Shown in pieces: positions 15,961 through 22,950 of a stretch of 64,000 bases of DNA. Below the pieces are notes generated by a model. It was not told the DNA's origin. It made no database searches and worked only from the letters and a program-made list of their open reading frames with translations. The position numbers and the translations under genes were made by a program. Source of the stretch: UBA4744 sp963723165 (lineage in GTDB: Bacteria > Actinomycetota > Acidimicrobiia > Spongiisociales > UBA4744); contig CAVRPP010000002.1 in the NCBI GenBank assembly GCA_963723165.1, positions 62,001 through 126,000 of the forward strand. Reading direction: 5' to 3'. Each line of letters starts with the position of its first letter. Position 1 is the stretch's first letter.

Positions 15961-17208
15961 CTACGCGGGCACTCCGGCCAGCGTGCGCATAGCTGCCTGA
16001 TCGACCAACCGGCCGTGGCTCACGACGGCCAGGGGAGCGGCGTGGAACCGGAGAGCCTCGGCGACGGTCTCGCCCTGCAGGATCACCAGGTTGGCCGGCG
16101 CTCCAGGCTGCAAGAGGTGGTCCGGCAGTCCGATCGAGCGGCCCGCCGACGTGGTAACCATGTCGAGGAGGACCTCCTGGTCGGGACCGGTCATCATCCA
16201 CAACATGTGTGCGCCCAGGAAGGCAACTTCGAGCATGTTGTTGCGGCCGAAGGCGTAGTAGGCATCGGAGATGTCGTCCTGACCGAGGCTGACTGTGATA
16301 CCCGCATCCAGCAACTCGCGCACCCGGGCGTGGAGCGGTCCCGTGTGCGGATCTGAGACCACGGCGACATCGGCTGCCGCCAGCAGCGCAACCAGCCGGG
16401 CGAAGTACGGATCCGGGTAGAGCTGCATCGCCCTGGCATGGTGGGCCAGCGCTCGTCCCTGCCAGCCTCGCCGAAGAGCTTCGACCGCCATCATCTCCAG
16501 GGTGCGGAGGCCCGGGTCGCCGGCATCGTCGAGCAGCATGGAGACATCGGCGTCATACCCAACGGCGATTTCAAAACAAATACGGACGTGTTCGGCCATG
16601 TCGGCTTCGGTGAACTCGATCCACGGGATCCCGCCGACTACATCTGCGCCGAGTTCCATGGATCTACTCAGGAGCTCGGCCGTTCCGGGCTCGCGAATGA
16701 TCCCATCCTGGGCGAAGGCCACCACCTGGAGGTCAACGACGTCGGCAAACTCCTGCTTGAGCGCGAGAAGAACCTCAACCCCCCGCGTCCCTGCCTTGGA
16801 ATCGACGTCGGCCAGGGAGCGGATATGGGTGTTGCCGTAGTACGCGGCCATGGCCAAGGCCCGCCGCCCGGCCGCCAGCATGGTGTCCCGTTCCTGCCCG
16901 ACTTTCACCGTGGCGGCGGTCTCGATGGCGCTCATGGCGCCTCCCATGTCTCCCGACTGATAATCGGCCAGGGCGGCGTCACCCAGGCTGCTGAGGGTGA
17001 AGACCTTGTCCAAATGCAGGTGGGTGTTCACAAACGATTCGGTCACCAGGTTCTTCTTGGCGTCGATCGGCCGGCCCGGCAATGGTCTGCTGCCGGCAGG
17101 TTCGATCGAGTTGATCACATCGTCGACGATCTCGATGTCGACCAGGTCCGCTCGGTTGCGGAGCCGGGCGTTGAGGATGGTCAGGTCTGGGAGGCTGCTG
17201 GTTCTCAT
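15961..17208 (-). CDS. cytosine deaminase-like amidohydrolase
   Basis: The product of 415 residues is a metal-dependent amidohydrolase close to the CodA group. It has NTHLHLDK for the first metal histidines, a GDPGLRTLEMMAVEAL region, HH in ALAHHARAM, and GQDDISDAYYAFGRNNMLEVAFLGAHML near the catalytic aspartate. In E. coli CodA the last motif reads GHDD, so a histidine is replaced by glutamine here. That may mean a different substrate, such as another cyclic amide, instead of cytosine. The ATG is 6 nt after TACGAT (17220-17215). First gene of the minus-strand operon, 65 nt before nicotinamidase. Confidence 0.8.
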   Translation of the reverse strand: MRTSSLPDLTILNARLRNRADLVDIEIVDDVINSIEPAGSRPLPGRPIDAKKNLVTESFVNTHLHLDKVFTLSSLGDAALADYQSGDMGGAMSAIETAATVKVGQERDTMLAAGRRALAMAAYYGNTHIRSLADVDSKAGTRGVEVLLALKQEFADVVDLQVVAFAQDGIIREPGTAELLSRSMELGADVVGGIPWIEFTEADMAEHVRICFEIAVGYDADVSMLLDDAGDPGLRTLEMMAVEALRRGWQGRALAHHARAMQLYPDPYFARLVALLAAADVAVVSDPHTGPLHARVRELLDAGITVSLGQDDISDAYYAFGRNNMLEVAFLGAHMLWMMTGPDQEVLLDMVTTSAGRSIGLPDHLLQPGAPANLVILQGETVAEALRFHAAPLAVVSHGRLVDQAAMRTLAGVPA

Positions 17209-17241
17209 CCCCGCATCGTACGCGGTGGGCTAGGGCTGATG

Positions 17242-17262
17242 ACTGGCAACTGGCAACTGGCA
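17242..17262 (-). repeat. triple CCAGNNN heptad array in a divergent intergenic region
   Basis: Three tandem 7-bp units (plus strand ACTGGCA) occupy 17242-17262 between the divergent amidohydrolase and racemase genes. On the minus strand they read as CCAG every 7 nt. The last unit ends 2 nt before the TAGGTT -10 of the racemase gene. Similar CCAG heptads occur at 27992-28040. Confidence 0.7.
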
Positions 17263-17276
17263 ACTAGGTTTCTCCC

Positions 17277-17975
17277 ATGCAAACCATCGGGCTCATCGGC
17301 GGCATGAGCTGGGAGTCAACCGGCGAGTACTACCGGATCATCAACGAACGGGTCAAATCTTGCCTGGGTGGCTTGCACTCGGCCAGGATCGTCCTGTACT
17401 CGGTCGACTTCGCAGAAGTTGAGGAGTTGCAGCAGCGAGGAGACTGGCAGCGGGCCACCACCCTCATGGTCGACGCCGGGGAGCGGATCAAGGCAGGCGG
17501 AGCCGATTTCATCGTCATCTGTACCAACACGATGCACCGCATGGCCGGCGAGATCGAGAAGCAAACCGCGTTGCCGGTGCTGCATATCGCCGACGCCACC
17601 GCCCGGGCTGTAATCGGAGCCGGGATCACGACGGTCGGGTTGCTCGGCACCCGGTACACGATGGAACAGGACTTCTACCGGGGCCGACTGGAGACGCTGC
17701 ACGGTCTGCGAGTAGTAGTGCCGGAGGAGGATGACCGGGGCTTTGTACACGATGTGATCTACCACGAACTCTGTCTGGGGATTACCCGGGAAGACTCGCG
17801 CAACCGCTACCTCGACATCATCAAGCAGTTGGAACAGCAAGGGGCCGCTGCCGTGATTCTCGGCTGTACCGAGATCGGGTTGCTCATCGGCCCTGAAGAC
17901 ACCGACACCCGGCTTTTCGATACCACCCGGATTCATGCGGAAGCAGCCGCTGATCGGGCCTTGAGCGTCGGCTGA
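17277..17975 (+). CDS. aspartate/glutamate racemase family protein
   Basis: The product of 232 residues belongs to the cofactor-independent amino-acid racemases. It opens with IGLIGGMSWESTGEYYRIIN and carries the two catalytic cysteines in VICTNTMHRM and ILGCTEIGLLI. The conserved LLGTRYTMEQDFY follows the first. The expected reaction is interconversion of L- and D-aspartate or a related amino acid. TAGGTT (17265-17270) ends 6 nt before the ATG, a leaderless layout. It is divergent from the amidohydrolase gene, and a functional link is possible but not shown. Confidence 0.9.
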   Translation: MQTIGLIGGMSWESTGEYYRIINERVKSCLGGLHSARIVLYSVDFAEVEELQQRGDWQRATTLMVDAGERIKAGGADFIVICTNTMHRMAGEIEKQTALPVLHIADATARAVIGAGITTVGLLGTRYTMEQDFYRGRLETLHGLRVVVPEEDDRGFVHDVIYHELCLGITREDSRNRYLDIIKQLEQQGAAAVILGCTEIGLLIGPEDTDTRLFDTTRIHAEAAADRALSVG

Positions 17976-18125
17976 TGGCCGACTCGAGACAGCACCGGGT
18001 CCGGGACGACCAACCAGAAAGGGGCACATCGTGGGCCGTGGGTAGGGACCGCCCACCCTGGCCTTTCGTGGTTTTGTACGGAACCCGTATCTCTACCTAG
18101 TCTTGTGCCGAAAGGAGGCGCGCGC

Positions 18126-18542
18126 GTGAACCTGGCGGACTACTTGCCGATCGCGATCATGCTCTTGCTCGTGATCGTTTTCGCGGTGATCTCGATCAAC
18201 CTCGGCAACCTTCTCTCCCCACGCCGTCCCACTCCTGAGAAGCTGGCTCCCTATGAGTGCGGCATCGTTCCCGAGGTGGAACCTTCCCAGCGCTTCCCGG
18301 TCAAGTTCTACCTGGTGGCGATGCTCTTCGTCATCTTCGACATAGAGATCATCTTCTTGTTCGCCTGGGCCGTCCGATTCCGCGAGCTTGGCTGGTTCGG
18401 GTTGGCGGCGGTCGGCATCTTCACCGCGCTGGTGATCGAGACTCTCGGCTATGTCTGGAAAAGGGGCGCCCTCGACTGGAACATCCCCCGGCGAGCCCGC
18501 TACCGCCCCGTACCGGAGATGGTCGACGAGGAGGCCGCGTAG
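18126..18542 (+). CDS. nuoA: NADH-quinone oxidoreductase subunit A
   Basis: The product of 138 residues has three membrane helices and the NuoA loop KLAPYECGIVPEVEPSQRFPVKFYLVAMLFVIFDIEIIFLFAWA, which borders the quinone channel. GTG at 18126 is chosen because AAAGGAGG (18111-18118) lies 7 nt upstream; a GTG at 18105 is in frame but precedes that site. It opens the complex I operon nuoA-N. The next gene overlaps its stop codon by one base. Confidence 0.95.
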   Translation: MNLADYLPIAIMLLLVIVFAVISINLGNLLSPRRPTPEKLAPYECGIVPEVEPSQRFPVKFYLVAMLFVIFDIEIIFLFAWAVRFRELGWFGLAAVGIFTALVIETLGYVWKRGALDWNIPRRARYRPVPEMVDEEAA

Positions 18543-19012
18543 TGGAGCAGGCGGTTACGCCCCCGGGCATCATCGTCGCCTCGCTTGGCAAGGTCGCCAA
18601 CTGGGCGCGGACCCGGTCGATGTGGCCTGCTACTTTCGGTTTGGCGTGCTGCGCCATTGAGATGATGGCGGCCGGCACGGCTCACTACGATCTGGCCCGC
18701 TTCGGAATGGAAGTCTTCCGGGCTTCGCCCCGGCAGGCCGATCTGATGATCGTGGCGGGGCGGGTTTCCCAGAAGATGGCACCGGTGCTGCGCAACGTGT
18801 ACGACCAGATGCCCGAGCCCAAGTGGGTTATCTCGATGGGCGCCTGCGCCTCCACCGGCGGAATGTTCAACAACTATGCCCTCGTTCAGGGGGTCGATCA
18901 GATCGTGCCGGTCGATGTGTATGTGCCGGGATGCCCGCCCGGCCCGCAGTCACTGATCCACGGGATCTTGACCCTGCAGAACAAGATCATGGCGGGGGAG
19001 ATTGTCCGCTGA
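18542..19012 (+). CDS. nuoB: NADH-quinone oxidoreductase subunit B
   Basis: The product of 156 residues binds cluster N2, the last iron-sulfur centre before quinone. The adjacent cysteines are in GLACCAIEMMAAG, and further ligands are in GACASTGGMFNNY and YVPGCPPGPQSLIHGIL. It starts with GTG at 18542, sharing a base with the nuoA stop, and its TGA shares a base with the nuoC ATG. Confidence 0.96.
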   Translation: MEQAVTPPGIIVASLGKVANWARTRSMWPATFGLACCAIEMMAAGTAHYDLARFGMEVFRASPRQADLMIVAGRVSQKMAPVLRNVYDQMPEPKWVISMGACASTGGMFNNYALVQGVDQIVPVDVYVPGCPPGPQSLIHGILTLQNKIMAGEIVR

Positions 19013-19558
19013 TGGCAGAGATTCCGATCAACGAAGCAGAGGCCGGGGAAGAAACAGTCGAGGCGCCGCCCCGGGTTCTCCCCGAGCATCCTGTTCTGGC
19101 CGGACTGTTCGAGCAGTTTGCCGACGTTGAGTGGCGGCTATCGGGCGATCAAGACACGGCGGTCGTGCCACAAGGACCAACTCCGTGATTTCGCGCTCGC
19201 CGCCCGGGACGCGGGATTCGAAATGATGGTCGACCTCACCGCCGTTGACTACTTGCGGGTTCGCCGGGTCCGCTTTGAGGTGGTAGTCGGGTTGCTCTCA
19301 CTCCAGCACAACCTCCGCCTCAGGTTGCTGGTCCCGGTCCCGGCTGATGACCCCATCGTGCCATCGCTGGTGCCCGTGTATCCCGGCGCCAACTTCTTCG
19401 AGCGTGAAACCTTCGACATGTTCGGGATCATCTTCAAAGACCACCCCGACCTCACCCGGATCCTGCTTCCGGACGACTGGGTCGGACATCCCCTTCGCAA
19501 GGATTTCGCCACCGGGGGCGTACCTGTGCAGTTCAAATCTTCCCCGCAGGTGACCTGA
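19012..19558 (+). CDS. nuoC: NADH-quinone oxidoreductase subunit C, frameshifted
   Basis: The joined protein of about 181 residues is the 30-kDa subunit of the peripheral arm. Its C-terminal signature is ERETFDMFGIIFKDHPDLTRILLPDDWVGHPLRKDF. One extra base near 19169-19173 breaks the frame: DTAVVP should continue as KDQLRDFALAARDAGFEMMVDLTAVDYL. Because the rest is intact and the subunit is essential for complex I, an assembly error is the likely cause. The ATG overlaps the nuoB stop and the TGA overlaps the nuoD start. Confidence 0.9.
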
Positions 19559-20925
19559 TGGCCGACGAGACCCGCACCCCCAAGCCGGTTCGCGAGATGC
19601 GCGACGTGTGGATCACCGCGGACGAAGCCCCCGACTGGATGCGTCACTCGACCGATGAGGGCGCCCAGAGCATGCAGCAGGACGAAACCCAACAGCGACT
19701 AGTCGAGCAAATGGGCGTGCGGGTAGACGACGACTACGTCCTCGACGACCAAATCGCCGAGGACGAGCGGATGATCATCAACATGGGCCCGCAGCACCCT
19801 TCGACCCACGGCGTCATGCGGCTCCAGATCGAACTGGAGGGGGAGATCGTTCGCCGGGTCAAGCCGATCATCGGATACCTCCACACCGGGATGGAAAAGA
19901 CCGGCGAGAACCTGATGTTCATGCAGGGCGGAACCAACGTCACCCGCATGGACTACATCGCGCCTCTCTTCAACGAATTGGTGTTTGCGCTTGCCACGGA
20001 AAAACTACTCGGCGTCGAGATTCCGCCCAGGGCCCAGGCCATCCGGGTGTTGATGACGGAGTTGAACCGCACCGCCAGCCACCTGGTTTCGCTTGCCACT
20101 CAGGGCATGGACGTTGGTGCATTGTCGATGATGCTCTACGGGTTCCGTGAACGAGAATTGATCCTCGCATTCTTCGAGAAGACCACCGGTTTGCGGATGA
20201 ACCACAACTACATCCGCCCCGGAGGTGTCGCCGCAGACCTGCCCGACGGGTGGGAGGAGGATGTCGCCGAGATCGTTGCCAAAGTACCCATCGGAGTGGC
20301 CGACTATGAAGACTTGCTCAAATCCAATCCCATTTGGGAGGGGAGGACCCGCGGCGTCGGCGTGATTTCCGCAGAGGAATGCCTGGCCTACGGGATCACC
20401 GGACCACCGCTTCGGGCTACCGGCGTCGATCTGGATCTCCGCAAGACCCAGCCGTATTCGGGCATCGACCAGTTCGAATTCGATGTCGCCGTCGGATCGA
20501 ATGGCGATGTCTACGATCGCTACCGGATCCGGATCCAGGAGATCCTGCAATCGCTTCGCATCGTGCAGCAGGTCGCCGACCGGATGCCGGCCGGCGATTA
20601 CCGGGTCGACGACCGCAAAGTGACTCCGCCACCCCGCCAGCGGATCGATGAGTCGATGGAAGCGCTGATCCACCACTTCAAGCTCTTCACGGAAGGCTTC
20701 AAGGTCCCGGAGGGCGAGGTCTACGTCGCCATCGAGTCGCCCCGCGGCGAGATCGGCTGCTACATCGTCTCGGATGGAAGCGCCAAGCCGTACCGCATGC
20801 ATATCCGCGCTCCCTCGTTCGCCAACCTGCAGGGTTTGCCGATCATGCTGGCCGATTCACTGGTGGCCGACAGCGTCGCCACGATCGCCTCCGTCGATGC
20901 AGTGATGGGAGACGTGGACCGATGA
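19558..20925 (+). CDS. nuoD: NADH-quinone oxidoreductase subunit D
   Basis: The product of 455 residues is the 49-kDa quinone-site subunit. It shows MGPQHPSTHGVMRL, GYLHTGMEKTGENL, GVDLDLRKTQPYSGIDQFEFDVAVG and the C-terminal RIRAPSFANLQGLPIMLADSLVADSVATIASVDAVMGDVDR. The N-terminal 60 residues are a charged extension beyond the usual start of the domain. The start overlaps the nuoC stop. A gap of 112 nt with two hairpins follows before nuoE. Confidence 0.96.
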   Translation: MADETRTPKPVREMRDVWITADEAPDWMRHSTDEGAQSMQQDETQQRLVEQMGVRVDDDYVLDDQIAEDERMIINMGPQHPSTHGVMRLQIELEGEIVRRVKPIIGYLHTGMEKTGENLMFMQGGTNVTRMDYIAPLFNELVFALATEKLLGVEIPPRAQAIRVLMTELNRTASHLVSLATQGMDVGALSMMLYGFRERELILAFFEKTTGLRMNHNYIRPGGVAADLPDGWEEDVAEIVAKVPIGVADYEDLLKSNPIWEGRTRGVGVISAEECLAYGITGPPLRATGVDLDLRKTQPYSGIDQFEFDVAVGSNGDVYDRYRIRIQEILQSLRIVQQVADRMPAGDYRVDDRKVTPPPRQRIDESMEALIHHFKLFTEGFKVPEGEVYVAIESPRGEIGCYIVSDGSAKPYRMHIRAPSFANLQGLPIMLADSLVADSVATIASVDAVMGDVDR

Positions 20926-20950
20926 GGCCGATTCGCTCCGCTCATCGGGT

Positions 20951-21012
20951 GACGAACTTCGTTCGTCGAGGCCTTGCGACCTTCGGCCGCCGGGCGACGA
21001 ACTTCGTTCGTC
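20951..21012 (+). repeat. two identical small hairpins between nuoD and nuoE
   Basis: GACGAACTTCGTTCGTC occurs twice, at 20951-20967 and 20996-21012. Each folds into a 7-bp stem (GACGAAC/GTTCGTC) with a TTC loop. They are 45 nt apart in the only sizeable gap of the first half of the nuo operon. They could stabilise or attenuate the mRNA, or be copies of a dispersed intergenic repeat. Confidence 0.8.
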
Positions 21013-21037
21013 GTAGTCTCGCGTCTGAGGTTCGGCC

Positions 21038-21658
21038 ATGAGCCTGTGGCCTCTCGACGTGCAGGAACGAGCCAAGGAACTGATCGGCCGGTACCCGGAC
21101 CCCAGGTCGGCGGTCATGCCGCTGCTCTATCTGGCCATGCGCCAGGACGGCTATCTGACCGAAGCCGGTATGAAAGAGGTCGCCGGTTGGACCGGCCACA
21201 CCCCGGCCCAGGTGCAATCGGTGGCGACGTTCTACGGAATGTTCAAAACGGAACCGCTCGGCAGGTACCTGGTTTCGGTCTGCACCTCGATCTCCTGCAT
21301 GTTGCTCGGCAGCGACGAGGTTCTCGAGGCGGTGGAAGACGAGACGGGGGTGCCGCACGGGGAGACTGATGACGAGAAGCTCTTCTCGGTCGAGCACGTC
21401 GAATGTCTGGGAGCTTGCGGTGGTGCCCCGGCCGTCCAGGTCAACTACGAACTGATCGAGGGAGCGAATCCCGATCAGGCCCGGGCACTCTGTCGCTGGT
21501 TGCAGGATGAACGTCCGGAGGTTGTCAACACCGACGATATGCAGGAACGTTTCGGCGGACGCCGTTCTTTTGACTGGGCTATCGCCGAAGCAGACAGTGC
21601 CCTCGGTCCGTTCCCGGCCTTCGCACCGTACGGGACTGTCCGGGAGGGGGACGCATGA
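21038..21658 (+). CDS. nuoE: NADH-quinone oxidoreductase subunit E
   Basis: The product of 206 residues is the 24-kDa thioredoxin-like [2Fe-2S] subunit (cluster N1a). Its ligands are in VSVCTSISCMLLG and VECLGACGGAPAVQVN. The C-terminal 40 residues (FGGRRSFDWAIAEADSALG) extend beyond the core domain. Its stop overlaps the nuoF ATG. It works with NuoF and NuoG in the NADH dehydrogenase module. Confidence 0.95.
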   Translation: MSLWPLDVQERAKELIGRYPDPRSAVMPLLYLAMRQDGYLTEAGMKEVAGWTGHTPAQVQSVATFYGMFKTEPLGRYLVSVCTSISCMLLGSDEVLEAVEDETGVPHGETDDEKLFSVEHVECLGACGGAPAVQVNYELIEGANPDQARALCRWLQDERPEVVNTDDMQERFGGRRSFDWAIAEADSALGPFPAFAPYGTVREGDA

Positions 21659-22950
21659 GCCACCCGCAGGTTTTGACGGCGCTCATGACGGAGCACCCGA
21701 CCGATTCGCACACTATGGAGCGCTACGCCGCCTCGGGCGGCTACACGCAGGCCCGGCGGGCGATGGGAATGAGCCGCGACGAGATCGTCGAGTTGGTCAA
21801 GTCTTCTGGACTCCTCGGTAGAGGCGGAGCGGCGTTTTCGGCCGGCTTGAAGTGGAGTTTCCTGGCCCCGGCCCGGCCGTCCTATCTCGTCGTTAACGGT
21901 GACGAGTCCGAACCGGGCACGTTCAAGGACCGCCAGTTGCTCGAACGAGACCCGCACCAAATGATCGAAGGCATCATCATCACCTCGGTCGCCAACGAAG
22001 TCCACGAGGCCTTCGTCTACATCCGTGGCGAGTACCCGAAACCGTCGCGGCGAGTCCAGAAAGCCGTAGACGAGGCGTACGCGGCGGGCTATCTGGGCAA
22101 GGGCATCTTCGGTACCGACTACGACCTCGAGGTGACCGTGCACCTCGGAGGCGGTGCCTACATTTGCGGCGAAGAAACCGCTCTCATCAACAGCCTCGAG
22201 GGCAAACGCGGTGAGCCCCGCATCAAACCGCCCTACTTCCCGGCGGCCAAGGGCCTCTACATGATGCCGACCATCGTCAACAACGTGGAGACCGTCTCCA
22301 ATCTGCCCCACATCCTGGCGATGGGGGCCGACGACTATCGCGCCCTCGGTCATGCCGACGATTGCGGGACGTTCCTGTTCTCCGTGTCCGGACACGTCAA
22401 GGATCCCGGCAACTACGAACTGCCCCACGGCATCACCTGGCGCGAACTCATCTACGACGTAGCCGGAGGCATCAGAGACGATCGGGCCCTGAAGGCCTGG
22501 ATCCCCGGTGGGGCGTCCGCCCCCTGGTTCGTGCCCGAACACCACCTTGACCTCGAAATCACCAAAGAAGCCTGCGGCAAAGCCGGGTCGATGCTCGGCT
22601 CCGGAGCGGTGGTCGTCATGGACGAGACCACATGTGTGGTCAAGGCTGCCGAGCGGGTGGTGCGGTTCTTCTCCCACGAGTCGTGCGGGCAGTGCACTCC
22701 GTGCCGGGAAGGAACCACCTGGCTGGAGATGATCCTCAGGAGAATCGAAGCCGGATCGGGCCGGCCCATCGACGCCGAGTTGTTGCTCGACGTTTCGGAC
22801 AACATCAGCCCGGGTCTGACCTGGCCGCCCAAACAGACCACCATTTGTCCCCTGGGCCCATCGGCCGTCTCACCGATCACGTCGGTGGCGAAGTACTTCG
22901 CGGACGAGCTGCGCCAGCATATCGAGCAAGGGGGTTGTCCTCTTGACTGA
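21655..22950 (+). CDS. nuoF: NADH-quinone oxidoreductase subunit F
   Basis: The product of 431 residues binds NADH, FMN and cluster N3. The nucleotide site is GLLGRGGAAFSAGLKW, and NGDESEPGTFKDRQLLERDPH follows. LGGGAYICGEETALINSLEGKRGEPR lines the FMN. The cluster ligands are in ESCGQCTPCREGTTWL plus the later TTICPLGPSA. It overlaps nuoE by 4 nt and nuoG by 8 nt. Confidence 0.96.
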   Translation: MSHPQVLTALMTEHPTDSHTMERYAASGGYTQARRAMGMSRDEIVELVKSSGLLGRGGAAFSAGLKWSFLAPARPSYLVVNGDESEPGTFKDRQLLERDPHQMIEGIIITSVANEVHEAFVYIRGEYPKPSRRVQKAVDEAYAAGYLGKGIFGTDYDLEVTVHLGGGAYICGEETALINSLEGKRGEPRIKPPYFPAAKGLYMMPTIVNNVETVSNLPHILAMGADDYRALGHADDCGTFLFSVSGHVKDPGNYELPHGITWRELIYDVAGGIRDDRALKAWIPGGASAPWFVPEHHLDLEITKEACGKAGSMLGSGAVVVMDETTCVVKAAERVVRFFSHESCGQCTPCREGTTWLEMILRRIEAGSGRPIDAELLLDVSDNISPGLTWPPKQTTICPLGPSAVSPITSVAKYFADELRQHIEQGGCPLD

